Shown: one piece after another, positions 34,270 to 46,309 of the stretch
How positions within the stretch are numbered: the stretch's first letter is position 1
How the letters are laid out: every line of letters begins with the position of its first letter
DNA from: Limanda limanda
Lineage: Eukaryota; Chordata; Actinopteri; Pleuronectiformes; Pleuronectidae
Length of the DNA stretch: 64,000 bases
Reading direction: 5' to 3'
Assembly: GCF_963576545.1 (NCBI RefSeq)
Contig: NC_083647.1
Span: 4,879,507 to 4,943,506 of the forward strand
Made by a program: the position numbers and the translations under genes
The notes under the pieces: model-generated
The model's input: the letters and a program-made list of their open reading frames with translations, nothing else
What the model was told of the DNA's origin: nothing
Databases searched by the model: none

Positions 34270-36960
34270 CTCTGTTTCCATCCTTAATTGGAGTTTATTT
34301 TGCCACTCCCACTGTTTACGTTCCGCCGTTCCCTAAACTCTATCTCCTCCACAGTCTCCTCCCAAGCCAGTGGATGTTAGCTCCGTACCCTAAGTTATCA
34401 CCAATTCCGGGAGGTGTTCAGTAAGGACCATGCTCCATCCCTTCCCCCTCACAGACCTTATGACTGCGGGATTGAGCTTCTCCAGAATGTTCCGTATGCT
34501 TCCAGCAAACTTTATAATTTATCCAAACCAGAACGAATCGCCATGGAGACGTACATTACTGATTCCGTGGCCTTTGGTCTCATTCGGCCATCGTCATCTC
34601 CATTGGGGGCGGGGTTTTTCTTTGTGGAGAAGAAGGACAAGTCACTGCGTCCCTGTATTGAATTTCGGGGGCTCAATGACATTACTGTTAAGAACAAGTA
34701 CCCCCTCCCTCTCATTGACTCTGCTTTTGGTCCCCTTCATGAGGCCACTATTTTTACTAAGTTGGATCTCCGGAACGCTTACCACTTAGTGAGGATTAGG
34801 GAGGGGGACGAGTGGAAGACGGGGTTCAACACTCCCCTGCGTCATTTCGAATACCTGGTGATGCCCTTTGGCCTCAACAATGCCCCTGCTGTTTTTCAAA
34901 ACCTGATTAATGACGTGTTAAGGGACATGCTTAACTGATTTGTGTTTGTTTATTTAGATGATATTTAGATTTTCTCCCGTAACCACCAGGAGCACGTGCA
35001 ACATGTTAAGTCAGTGCTCAAGAGACTCCTGGAGAACAGGTTATATGTTGAGGCGGAGAAGTGTGATTTTCATGTATTGTCTGTTAGTTTTTTGGGTTTC
35101 CGTGTGGAGAAGGGCCAAATCAAGACCGACCCTGCTAAGGTTAAGGCAGTGGCCGAATGGCCCACTCCTACATCAAGGAAGCAACTTCAGAGGTTTCTCG
35201 GGTTTGCCAATTTCTACCGCAGGTTTATCCTGGACTATAGTAGAGTTGCCACACCTCTGACGAAGCTGACTTCGGTTAAGATTCCTTTTGTGTGGTCATC
35301 TGCAGCCGAGGGTGCTTTTGCTAGACTTAAGTTGTTGTTTTTATCTGCACCTGTTCCCCTGACCCTGCTTTACAGTTCATTGTGGAGGTGGATTCCTCTG
35401 ACTCTGGGTAGGGGGCCGTGCTTTCGCAGCGCACCACCACCGACCTTTAGCAGCACCCGTGTGCCTTTTTCTCCCGCCAGCTCTCACCGGCGGAGAGAAA
35501 TTATGACTTTGGGAACCGAGAGCTGCCGGCCGGTTGTCCTGGCTCTGCAGGAGTGGAGCCACTGGCTTGAGGGATCCACTCATCCGTTCATTGTATGGTC
35601 TGATCATAAGAACCTGTCTTATTTCCGTTCTGCTCGTAGGCTCAACTCTTGCCAGGCCCGGTGGGCACTTTTCCTGGGGCGTTTCCAATTCACGCTCACC
35701 TACCGGCCGGGATCCTAGAACATCAAAACGGACGCGCTGTCACGTCAGTTTGCTCTCCCTATGGAGGACACGTCTGGAAGCACCATCCTGCCATCCGCCT
35801 GCGTGGTTGGAGCAGCTGGGTGGGAGATCGAGGGTGTGGTCCAGGGGGCACAGAGGGACCAGCCGGTTGCACAAGGCTGTCCACCGGACAGGTTGTTTGT
35901 TCCCGAGGTGGTTAGATCCCCAGTCCTTCAATGGGGACACGCCTCTCGGATCGCCTGCCATCCTGGTTTTCGTCGGACTCTGGCTCTTCTTCAACAACGG
36001 TTCTGGTGGCCTTCCATGGCGGTCGATACCAGGGGATTCATCGCGGCCTGTTCTGTCTGCGCCCGAAGTAAAGCATCACATCAAGCTCCTGCCAGTTTAC
36101 TGCATCCTCTACCCATCCCTCATCGCCCGTGGTCACATGTGGCGGTGGACTTCATCACTGGCTTACCTCCCTCTGAAGGCAACACGGTGATTCTTACCGC
36201 GTGGACAGATTCTCCAAGGCAGCTCACTTCATCCCATTACCCAAGTTACCTTCCGCCTTGGAGACCGCCAACCTTCTGGTCACACACACCTTCCGTTTAC
36301 ATGGCATCCCGGTGGACATCGTCTCGGACAGGGGTTTGCAGTTCTCCGCGACATGGAAGGCGTCGGCCAGCCTTTCATCTGGTTACCATCCTCAGTCCAA
36401 CGGCCAGACAGAACGGGCAAACCAGGATCTGGGGGCGGCTCTGCGTTGTGTTACAGCCCCACATCCGGCTTCCTGGGCCACACACCTCTCCTGGATTGAA
36501 TACGCTCACAACTCCCTGGTCAGCTCCGCCACAGGTATGTCTCCTTTCATGGCTACTAATGGGTTCCAACCTCCTCTCTTCCCATCCCAGGAAGCTGACG
36601 TGGCAGTGCCATCCGTGGAGGAGCATCTTCAGCGTGCTCGTCGGGTCTGGCGCGAGGCCCTGGCAGCCCTCGTCCGCACAGCGGCTCGCAGTCAGCGAGT
36701 GGCTGACCGTCACCGCACCCCTGCTCCTGACTACCAGCCTGGACAGATGGTCTGGTTATCATCCCGGGATCTGCCTCTCCAGACCGAATCCCGGAAATTG
36801 ACACCAAGGTACATTGGTCCATTCGAGATCGACCGGATCATAAATCCTTGTGCAGTGAGACTGAAACTCCCCCTGTCGTTGAAGATTCATCCCACATTCC
36901 AGAGGAGAGACAATGGGTTTCACGTTGCCTTATTTTGGACGCATCTATCCTCGATGATTT
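34270..36960 (+). pseudogene. pol: Ty3/gypsy Pol remnant (RT, RNase H, integrase)
   Basis: The RT region (34,414-34,978) has [38 protein letters not shown] and YLDDI; two in-frame stops (34,936 and just after YLDDI) flank the active site. The RT tail follows ([25 protein letters not shown], 35,090-35,235). RNase H is scattered over frames from about 35,380 to 35,740 ([17 protein letters not shown] then a stop). Integrase shows the HPG zinc region (about 35,960), CSVCARSK (about 36,053), [17 protein letters not shown] (from about 36,203) and [16 protein letters not shown] (from about 36,378), ending in a chromodomain-type linker region. Several residues appear to be missing before SGYHPQ compared with typical fish gypsy integrases. 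Confidence 0.85.
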
Positions 36961-37014
36961 TTATGCTCGTTGACAGGCCGGGCCCTGCAGGTGGCGTCCC
37001 CTGAGGGGGGGTAC

Positions 37015-37465
37015 TGTGAGGATTGTGTTTTGGGTGTTGTGTCTCCTCCTTCCCTTCTGTTTTCTCCCTGTGGTTGTGTGTGGCAGGGGGCGTGGCTGGC
37101 TGCTGGCTCCAGCGGACAAGGCACACCGGATCCCAATTCATCTCATCACCTCTTCCATAAATGCCTGGCCTGTTCACCACTTCAGCGCCAGATTATTCCG
37201 TCTACTCTGGTAGCTGTTGCTCTGCTAGACTCTCTACTTTCTTTGCTATTTGGATGTATACTAATCCTTGTGCTCTCCTTCAACCCAGACCTTAGTGTGC
37301 CTTACCGCTGGACTCCACATCCTTGTCTCGTCCAGGATCTTCTAGCCAGCCAGCTCTCTGCCATTCCAGCCTGCATCTACCTCTCCTGGAAATAAACTCT
37401 GTTAATTACCTACCACATTTCGTTCGTGTCTGCTTTGGGGTCCAAACCTAACTAAAACCTTAACA
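37015..37465 (+). repeat. 3' LTR of the gypsy element
   Basis: Begins TGTGAGGATTGTG just after a G-rich polypurine tract and ends CCTTAACA at about 37,465. GGAAATAAACTCTG (37,389-37,402) supplies AATAAA. No second copy is in the window, so the end is inferred from the CA terminus and the usual gypsy form. Confidence 0.7.
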
Positions 37466-38043
37466 CAAAACAGGCAGCAGCTCTTAGCAGACCTTTTATT
37501 AAGACAGGTGTGAGACTAACCAACAATGATTAAACACTAGGAAGGAAAAGGTTATTATTAATCATTTGTGTGAAGGCATAATATCTGGCTCAAACTGCTC
37601 ATGCTTTCCCCCCCTCCTTTATTGCAAATAGTTCAGTCAGACCCACACATCAGCTCAAATTTTCAATTTTAACAACTGTTGTTAGTATTCTGCCAACTTT
37701 CTGTACCTGAACAGACTTCATTGGAACCAAATAGCATCATAATTCCTCTGTATTCAAACATTAATCATCTGTTTTCTCAGTAAGTGTGAGCAGATTTGGG
37801 GGGTTTTCAATAACAACACCATATTACATGCATGTAATCACCATGTGTTATCACAATACCTCAGGGTCAATATATAATGAGTTTATCATGACAACCTAAA
37901 ATGAAAGCGGATTAGTGTAATTCAGTTCAAGCTAATGACAGATAAACGGAGGTTGTGAAAAGAGACTGGATATGATTGCAAGGAGACCATGGGCTGGAGC
38001 CCTGTGGGGAGGTGCAGACAGGTTACTCACACTATTGTTCTCG

Positions 38044-38210
<167 letters not shown>

Positions 38211-38399
38211 TTTAAGCTACCAACTGTAATCAGTCCATGTCTGAAGTGACTGCACCACTCACCTGATTTTCATCTGAAGTTTCTCAACTGAAATCACTGC
38301 TTTTCTTTATTGCACTTTTAGTTTTTACGCCTCTGCTGCTGACAGCCAGTGGCCTGAAGTAACTGTGTTTTCCAGTTGTCCTTATGTTTTCGAATGCAA

Positions 38400-38620
38400 A
38401 TACATTGGTGTCTGTCCTTCCGTCCATCCCATTCTTGTGAACATTATATTTCAAGAATGCGGAAAGGGAGTTTCTTCTAAATTTTCTGCAAGCATTCAGT
38501 ATGACTCAAGAACGAACTGATTAGAATGTAGTGGGTCAGATCGAGCTCACTGTGGCCTTACAAAATACATTGTTGGTCTTGTGAACGCAGCATCTCAGGA
38601 ACACCTTGTGGGAAGACACG
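38400..38620 (+). repeat. Dispersed repeat (GACTCAAGAACGAACTGATTAGAA type)
   Basis: Strings such as CTCAAGAACGAACTGATTAG, CACTGTGGCCTTACAAAA and CATCTCAGGAACACCTTG match, from memory, an abundant animal interspersed repeat. A related GTGGCCTTACAAAATG string occurs at about 57,473 inside an intron of gene B. Confidence 0.45.
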
Positions 38621-40324
38621 TATGTCATACAGTTTTTTCCTGTACATAAATAAACTCTGTGAAACGTGCAGGTGCAGAGAGCAGTGGAGTTACATCTCGT
38701 GAAATCATCTTTGGATAAAAAGATAAAAGTTCATGGTGGGATACATTTTCTTAATGAAATGGCATATTACAATGATTCCTCTTAGCAATAAACATAAATG
38801 TTTTTTCTGTAATTACCATTATAGTTTTAATACTTAGTGGCGGAAGGAGTACTTAGACCTTTTACGTTATTGAAATTAGTAAAATACGACCATGTATTAC
38901 AACGACATGGTGGAAGGGTGTAGTATGAGTCAGGGAAGAACCCATAACATTTTTTTGTGGTTTCAGATCGAAGGGCAGATCAAGGCTTTCTTTTATTCAC
39001 TTAAACATTATGGGATAGGGCGGGTTTTTTTAACCTTTTTTTTATCGGTACTGGTATTTACTGTTTGTTATTTGGGTGAAATTTGGTGCAGATCCAAATA
39101 AATATCTGGATCTAGATCTGGAATTTAAATGCGTAAGCGGTTTCTGAAAGGGACTCATGGAAGATGTATGCACTCCACTGACCATTCTAGTTCAGGCAAT
39201 GTGGATTCAGCCCTTATAAAATCTATGACCACTAATTAAGTGAACAAACAATTCAAGGCTATGCACCCTACTATTCCTCCCACAGTCTGAATATGCACGG
39301 ATGACAACTTTAGCCTTTGAGCACTTTCAGATAATTCCGACACTTGGTCCAAAACATGTCAATATTGAATTGACTGACACTACATGAAAAGAAGCGTTTG
39401 TGTCAATCTGTGTCGCAGAGAAGTGTTGGCACATCCTTCGGTTAACGACTTTCACACGTATCTGCAGGCAGCAAAGGAAACGCTCAGGGTTCCTGCAGTT
39501 GTCAAGAGCTGTTGAGATTTGACCCCCCCTGCTCCAACTCCTAGAGGACGCTTTAACATGCAAATGACAATGCTCTGAGCTTCACAAATGCAAATCAGTT
39601 TCCCTGAGAGCAGATAACACCAATGTGTAAGAGGCACCAACAAACTATCTGGCTGAGTAAACCAGGCTTAAAATAAATATTAAACCTGAAATTTTAAATT
39701 GTTCTTAAGTAAGTAAGTGTGCTATAATGAATTATATTGTATACCACGAACAAAGGTCAATGCAGTCAAAAGAAATGAAACAATGCACTTTATTTCAAAT
39801 TTTTATTGTCATCCAAAACAATCCTAAATCTCAACAACTGTACAGAGTGGCATGATTAGTCACTTTTTCAATTGTGCTGGTTAAATGCACAGAGGAAGTG
39901 TAAACCACACCTCTACCAGCAAATAAATGATGCTGGGTATGATCATCTGTGTCCTGTAAGCTCCAAACTTCTACTGGCTTTCCATAAAAATATCTGTCCT
40001 CCCAAAATACTGGCATCAAATTCACATGTCAATGGCAAACTAAGCTGTTCCATGAATTATAAATGGTACCTTTTCACCACTACTTTCAAAATTGCTATGA
40101 AACATTCATTGATTGAATGATTTATTTTTTCAGTGTAATATTTAATCCCCCATGGACTGCACAGTGACAAAACACAGCAGCTGGCTGTTTGGCTACAACA
40201 TACATCTCCACTCAGTTTGATTATTATTTTAAATATAAAGGAGACACAATATAGAGCTTAAATTCCTTCATAATTTTAACTTCAATTGTCTAATTGTTGT
40301 TATTAAACTTTCTCAGTATTCCAT

Positions 40325-40410
40325 TAAAACAGTCAACACTTTTATCCAAAGCGACTTACAATAAGTGCATTCAACTATAAGGTTACGAACACAGAACAGC
40401 GTGAATCATG
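40325..40410 (+). repeat. Dispersed repeat, copy 1 (CCAAAGCGACTTACAATAAG)
   Basis: A block of about 75 bp starting TTTATCCAAAGCGACTTACA is nearly repeated at about 45,750-45,835, including the following AAGTGCATTCAAC and ACA-AGAACA segments. It is an interspersed repeat seen twice in this window. Confidence 0.75.
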
Positions 40411-40479
40411 TGTGTAAATGTACAAACACCACAAAAAATAAACCTGGCCTCAGTCAAATACTTATCCCATATGAAGTAA

Positions 40480-40670
40480 CCGCTGCTCACGTCACCCGCT
40501 CGCGTCATCAGCTGATGGACTCGTCCAATCAGAGCCTCGTAAACGCCGTGTAGCAGCGTCGAGTGTCCCGCAGACAGGAAGCGGGTCGTGTTTAGCTTGT
40601 CCCGTACGAGTGACTCTGTTTTCGGGGTAAATAACTTGCTGAAGTCGACACGACGCTGTTCCCTGGAGGA
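40480..40670 (+). promoter_or_regulatory. CpG-rich promoter of a small host gene
   Basis: The sequence from about 40,490 to 40,760 is clearly richer in CpG than its AT-rich surroundings. It has CACGTCACCCGCTCGCG (CRE-like half sites), GTCCAATCAGAG (CCAAT box at about 40,525) and no TATA box. It is followed by a good splice donor (ACG/GTGAGC at 40,758). This is the usual form of a housekeeping vertebrate promoter, inferred from sequence alone. Confidence 0.5.
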
Positions 40671-41245
40671 GAAGATGAGTGCGTGTGGAAGCAGAGCCGC
40701 GGGCCCGGTGTGGACGAGTCGAGGCGGAGAAGACGGATGCACAGTCCCTGAGTTACGGTGAGCTAGAGACGCCATGCTAACCACTAAGCTAACTGGTACA
40801 TCTGAAAGCATGTCCGCCACTCTTTGGGATAGCGAGAAAGTTGCTAAAATACGAATACAGCATCAAGTGCTGGAGCAGATCTAGTGCATGTGTAAATATG
40901 TATGAATTACTTAGATGTAACAGTTTGTTCTCGTTAAGTTTTTTCATCAACGTGACTTTTTTCTGTATGTTTTCACAGCCTCAGCCCCCCCCCCCCCCCC
41001 CCCCCACACACACACAAACACACACACAAACAAAGAGGCGTTAGGCGGAGACGCTGAAAGTCCGGATTTAAAGTGCAGAAAATTAAGCCATTGAATGTAA
41101 GTAACTGTTTATGAATTGTTTTGGTGTTTTTTTGCTGTGGATCTTCCAACGGTGATGCAGCGCGGCTATTTCCGTTCATTAATAATAAAGTCATGTTACA
41201 TGTGTTGTTTTCCAGCTGCCTGTCCATGACGTACAAAGACACACT

Positions 41246-41609
41246 ATGAGCCAGTATGATCCGACCAGACCTTACATCAATATTGAGGAGTTGTCGGAGA
41301 AGAAAGAGGGTAAGGTTATATTCATTAAATAATTTTCCAGTTACATGTAAAGGTGTATGTTGTCATTGAACTGTGCTAATTTTACTGAATGTGTTTACAG
41401 CTGATTGAAGCGGGACAGATGACATGGATCCATCCTTCCACAGCCAGGAGCGCACCGACCTGTGTGCCACACTTCATATAAGACTGGAAGCTACACTGAT
41501 CTCACAGCTACACACCACAGACGTCTACACACTGGAGAAGATTCAGACAGAGTCCCACAAAGAAGTCATGTCCCAGAGGCTGCAGAGAAACATTTCAAGC
41601 CTCATCTGA
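41246..41609 (+). CDS. Small protein of unknown function, split by a 91-bp intron
   Basis: ATG at 41,246 starts MSQYDPTRPYINIEELSEKK; exon 2 ends in phase 1 at 41,309. Joined to the strong acceptor at 41,401, the frame gains Ala-Asp and meets TGA at 41,406-41,408. The same frame then stays open for 67 more codons (through MDPSFHSQERTDL, from 41,424) to TGA at 41,607-41,609. A weaker AG exactly 18 bases downstream (41,417-41,418) would remove the TGA and give an 84-residue protein. The C-terminal part is rich in Gln, Glu and Leu and probably helical. Either the downstream acceptor is used, or the TGA truncates or is recoded. I do not recognise the family. Confidence 0.4.
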
Positions 41610-41638
41610 GTTTTTGTACAATATTTTTGCTGTATGTA

Positions 41639-41644
41639 AATAAA
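41639..41644 (+). terminator. Poly(A) signal AATAAA of the small gene
   Basis: AATAAA 30 bases after the last stop codon, followed within 30 bases by a GT-rich stretch (TTGTTCACATTTGTTCCC). Confidence 0.65.
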
Positions 41645-41809
41645 GCTTTCACTCCACATATACCTTGTTCACATTTGTTCCCTGTACAATATGTTCACCT
41701 ATAACATCAAGCATCACATGAATGTTTAGTTTTAATTAACTGCAGTGCTTTTGGTAAAGGCTTACTTATAAATAATAATAAATATTAATATATACATTTT
41801 TATTATAAA

Positions 41810-42190
41810 TATTGTGTGGGAGGGGCTTACCCCACGTGCGGAATGCTGTGACCCCACGTGTGCACTGCAATGACCCATAAGGTGACCAATAGCAACACTT
41901 CTACCAGCCAATCACGAGTGACATTAGTTTCGAGGGTCTGTGGTTTCCTCCAATGGTGAGTAGAGAGAGGTTCTAGCCAGCGGCTGGACTCCGATTCATA
42001 TGCTAATTAGATCACACGTCGCGATCGGTCCGCGAGGCTCAGCGAGCCCCCCCGCGGCTCTCTCCTTTGTTCTCCAAATCCCCCTTAAGGTTCGCAAACG
42101 CCGATAGACCCACCTTGTCTTCACTGGCGAACGCCGAGGTAACATCATGGAAACAGTTGGTTACAGCAGGGGATTAGGCCTGTCCGTAGA
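41810..42190. other. GC-rich block with CCAAT boxes, unassigned
   Basis: CpGs are frequent (ACACGTCGCGATCGGTCCGCG near 42,015), and the block has E-box-like CCCCACGTG strings and GACCAAT and GCCAATCACG. It could be a promoter of an unseen transcript or an old LTR. The start TGTGGGAGGGGC fits an LTR, but I found no matching end or target duplication. Confidence 0.3.
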
Positions 42191-42420
42191 GGTTCACTGT
42201 GACAATAATACTGCTTTTCGTCTAGTGTGATAACCAATTTCAACCTTTAACATCTCTTCCCCAGTGGTATCAATTGCATCTTTAATGAGGCTGATAATTT
42301 CCCCAGTGATGAAGCTGCATCAATACTGGAGACAGCATGTCAACATGCTCCTTCATGTGGAAGTCGTCAAGTCCTGGTGACTTCCTCATCTTCCTGGAAG
42401 ACCTTTAGGATCTTTTTTTT

Positions 42421-42468
42421 TCATTTACCAAACCTCGCACTGAGATAGGTGCGAGGTTTGGTAAATGA
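42421..42468. repeat. Perfect 20-bp-arm hairpin
   Basis: CATTTACCAAACCTCGCAC (42,422-42,440), an 8-base loop TGAGATAG, and the exact reverse complement (42,449-42,467). Flanking T and A runs extend the pairing. It is the most perfect inverted repeat of its size outside the transposons. Confidence 0.85.
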
Positions 42469-43818
42469 AAACAAGCTCTATTCCCAAGAGCTGAAGCTTT
42501 AAAAAAAGGAGATTAGAGTAGAATGTGTCAGATGTAGCCATTCCCTGGTTTACAGGCGGCATCAAGAACAAGGTTGCTGTACATCAGTTTCAAGAAACTG
42601 GTATTTGATATCTGCAGATATGCACCTCGGTAAAAGAACATTCCTTTTCAGTTGCTTATCGATGTGACTGTGCTATGTAGAGCCTGCTCATAACCTTGAC
42701 AATCAGCAACTGAAACAATACAGCTACGGTTGCTATGGACACGGTAACTGCATTGTTATTCATGTGCTGTTCTGAGAGCTTGTTGGTGAGAAATGAGTAT
42801 GATTTCTGTATTTTGCCTCTGATAATCTTTTGGATGTCTACTGTGTCTTACTCACACAAACACTCCATAAACACACAGAGCAGCAGGATCCTTCTGGAAT
42901 GAACAATGTTCATAACCACATATCTAACCTGGTTGGAAAATATCATTAGGTCAAAGGACAAATGTATCATTAAGGTTTCACAGACAGCAGTTCATGAGAG
43001 CAAGGTAAAACAGCAGAAACTGAGGACAACAAAGCTACAGACCAAGAGATGTCAAAGATGAGTCTCCAGTGTCTGGGACAAGAGCCAACTTATCAAAATA
43101 TCCCTCAAGTTTCTTCAATGGACCTTCAAAAAAGAATGAGAGAGCAACTGGGGTCACTGTGAACAAGTGGTTGTTTGGATGACGTGTACAACACACAACA
43201 AATACAAAAACGAGAAGAAAAAAAGAATACAAATATCTCAGGCTGAACAGAAATATGAAGGGACTGATAAAACACTGCAATTGCAAGGTTTATATCCCTT
43301 TATTTTCCTTCTTAACTCTTCCTAAGTTAAAATGTTAAAATTATGTCTTTTAAAGGTGAATGAGCACTTGTTTTCTTTGCATTCATTGTTTTGACTATTG
43401 TCTACAACAAATGTTTTAAATTAAAATATTTTATTATATATTTTATTTTGGATAAATGTTGCCAGCAATTTATACAATTAAAATAAATTTCAATTTTAAT
43501 CAAAAACAATAAAAACCTGTATAATGCAAAACCTGACAAACTGTCGCAGTGCTTTCTTAATTTTTTCCAGAGCCCTTTGTTATCTTTCTGATTAATGTCT
43601 CCACCTGAGTTCTTGGAGAACTTTTCTAGGATTCATGACTGCTCTTGGAATCTGTGTATTTTTGTAGAAGTGCTTGACTTGTAGTCAATGTGAGTGTGTG
43701 TTTAAATCTTCCAGCAGCCAGAGATGGGCTTATCTCAAAAACCCAGACTTCCCCTGTTACTGGCTGTCGGGCATAGTGATGTTTTTTCCCCACTTAAAGT
43801 TTTTGTGAATTGGTAGAG

Positions 43819-43855
<37 letters not shown>

Positions 43856-45714
43856 CTTTTAGTTGTGAGAACACTCATTGATTCTAACCCTCACCCTAAA
43901 ACCAGGTCTTAGCTCTCAAACAACCCATTGAATTTGTGAGGACCAGACAAAATGTCCTCACAATGATATTGAATCAAAATTGACCCTCATAAAGAGCAAC
44001 CTTAAATTCACCCCCTGTACAGCCCATGTTGTAACCTATTGGAGAGGGGCCTATCATTCATACCACACTGTTGAGGTACAAAGATGAACTTTGCCTAAAA
44101 AACTTCAAGTCCCATGATGCACCAACAGCAGGCCAGTGCAGGCTGCTCATTACGACTTAAGTTGGAACACCTGCGAGTGGAAGGGAACTCTCAGCAAACA
44201 TCTCAGCAGAGGGAGAGAGGCAGGAGAGAGGATTAAGCTTATGGTACAACCAAAGAAACCACTAGTACTGTAACAAGACTTTTATTTTGATGATTATTCA
44301 ATATTGGAAGTGGTGCTATCCTCATTAAAGTTAGGATGTCTTGTTTGACGATTGGTAAATAATAATCAGGCAGCATGCATTTAAGTTTGGCTTTTTGTTT
44401 AAATGTACTTAGTTGTTTGTTCAATTTATATAGAGGTTTGAATACGGTTTACATTCATTCATTTATGTACACTGTAAAAAACATGTACTTTATTTGTTTG
44501 ATTGAAGTTGTATACATTTTTTTTGCATATTTGTAATATTTTGTAAATTAAGATTGAGTTGTCCCGTGCTTCCTTTGGGTTCATGTACCAGGCCATTGCA
44601 GATTGGGCAAGAGTTGAAGAAAAAACCTAGGAACAAACCGAAAAGGAAATACAGGATCAGGCCCCAAGTAGTAAAAATCTAGGAGTCTACTAAACTGTTA
44701 AAGCATAAATGTGTGAACTTTAAAACCAGAAATAGAAGTGTGGTTCAGCACTTCAGACAGGCTGCTGATGAAGAGAATCACTGTTGGCCTATTATTTCTC
44801 GAAGAATGTAATGTCTGTGGAGCATCTGTTTTTTTGTTTCTCTTTATATGCATTTTAAAAACACATCAGATTTGGACAGGTTTATAGTATTTATTTTGAT
44901 ATAGTCATAGATATACTTTGTGTGAAATGACCCCACGTAATGAAGCATACTTCAAATTGGCCATGAGAAATGCAAGATATCTTAATATCCGAGAAGACAT
45001 GATGTTATTACTTATTAAGAAGTATTTCTTCAACTTTTTTCATTTATATGTATAAAGTGTATCATGGCTAATTCATACAGATACCTGTCTGGCTGCATCA
45101 GATGCTGAGAGGATGACACTGTTATTATCTGATAAATAATGCATTCCCTCTGTAGCTACTTTTAGTCCTTGAATATGGCACCAGCTGTGGCTGCTCTAAA
45201 TAAATTCTCAATTCAAACAAACAGTCAAGAAGAAATATGCACCTATACACTGTGAAGACGGTACATATCAAAAGTTTTTCTGTTTGTGCGAATGAATGAA
45301 TGAATAGTTGTTTTTTATTATCTCTGTCGTTCTCTCTGGGACTGTTCTCCGGAGGTAAAGAGGACGAGATTAAACAGGTAACTCCGCCGCACAGGAAAGG
45401 ATCCAAAGACTTAAGTGGAAATCCCTGTGACATCCAAAACATTGCATGAAGTGAAACGGTGCGGCTTTGGACCTCTTCTTTGAAACTGATATTTTTATTG
45501 CAATAATTTCAATAGTCTAGGTCAAGTCTTTTGGCTGGAACACAGATAAGTCTTTGCCAGTGTTAGGACACACTTTAATTTTTTATTTTGGCTCTGTTCT
45601 GTTTAGCTGGGATAAAAAATGATGAGATGCCTATGAGTGAAATCCACAAAACACCACTTGACACTGAGGTGTCCCGCTTACTTATAAGGTATAACCTTAC
45701 ACCTTACCTTACAT

Positions 45715-45890
45715 CTTTATGCCTTAAAATTACATTAAATATCATTTAGTGGACACCTTCATCCAAAGCCACTTACAATAAGTGCATTCAACCATGAGGG
45801 TACAAACCCAGAACAACAAGAATCAAGAAAGTATGATGTTCTTCAAGAAAGCCAAACTACAAAGTGCCATAGGTAAGTGCTACTAAAATC
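45715..45890 (+). repeat. Dispersed repeat, copy 2
   Basis: Shares CCAAAGC(G/C)ACTTACA and the following 60-70 bases with 40,340-40,410, and extends further (AAGCCAAACTACAAAGTGCC). The upstream part (ATTACATTAAATATC, ATTTAGTGGACACC) belongs to the same family by recall. Confidence 0.7.
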
Positions 45891-46064
45891 ACTACTTTTT
45901 TTGTTATCATTACTTTGTTTAGACTATGCACCTACTGAAACCAGTGCAGACAATGCTGATGATCATATAAAGTCACATGCTGCAATGATAATTTTCAAAT
46001 ATGACTGTTTACATGTACAGTAGTATCCCGGTTATTATCAGGGCTTTGGACTTTTCCATTTTTG

Positions 46065-46300
46065 TGTCTAGGGTATCAGGGACAAACAATTAGAAAATAA
46101 ACCTGGCTAAAAACAAAACCATAGGATGCGTTTTAAATGAAAGAAGTATTTATTAAACAACCATTGGGTTAACAAAACGCCCTTCCCAAAACAGAAGAAA
46201 CACATAAAACACCGAACAAGGAACAATGTCCACGACTTCAAAAAGGAACTTCGTTAACAACTCCACACCGGAACACTAACACTACCCTTGTCTCGGTTTG
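46065..46300 (-). repeat. Diverged partial copy of the solo-LTR family at 6,990
   Basis: GTCTAGGGTATCAGGGACAA, then ATTAGAAAATAAACC, TTTATTAAACA and CCCTTCCC follow the same order and spacing as in 7,007-7,140. The first 15-20 bases of the LTR and a clear right end are missing, so it is an old fragment. No target duplication is seen. Confidence 0.6.
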
Positions 46301-46309
46301 AGAAACTCA

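Larger units (their letters stand above)
34260..37465 (+). mobile_element. Decayed Ty3/gypsy retrotransposon with one LTR
   Basis: The pol remnants are in the gypsy order RT, RNase H, integrase on the plus strand. They are followed by a polypurine tract (CTGAGGGGGGG at 37,001-37,011) and a 3' LTR starting TGTGAGG at 37,015. No gag, no clear protease and no matching 5' LTR can be found upstream, so the 5' half is deleted or replaced. The left boundary is approximate. Confidence 0.85.
40600..41665 (+). other. Candidate three-exon host gene, small product
   Basis: Exon 1 (about 40,600-40,757) ends at ACG/GTGAGC. Exon 2 (41,216-41,309) lies between TTTTCCAG and GG/GTAAGG. Exon 3 starts at 41,401 after GTGTTTACAG and ends past AATAAA at 41,639-41,644. 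All junctions are GT-AG and the last intron is only 91 bp. An ATG at 40,675 opens a frame that would end soon in exon 2, so exon 1 is probably mostly leader or carries an upstream ORF. The transcription start is inferred. I do not recognise the product. It may also be a non-coding RNA gene. Confidence 0.5.
41700..46060. other. Non-coding stretch
   Basis: No supported gene. It holds a GC-rich block (41,810-42,190), a perfect hairpin (42,421-42,468), a (CA)15 tract (43,823-43,852), a dispersed repeat (45,715-45,890) and AT-rich DNA. A CACTGTAAAAAAC string near 44,472 resembles a CACTA-type end but has no partner. Confidence 0.5.

Noticed and set aside
44469..44490. CACTGTAAAAAAC as an alternative left end of the CACTA-like element
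   Set aside because: It is not followed by the AAGTTGA subterminal motifs that match the right end; the copy at 49,155 is. A similar string at 6,557 was set aside for the same reason.
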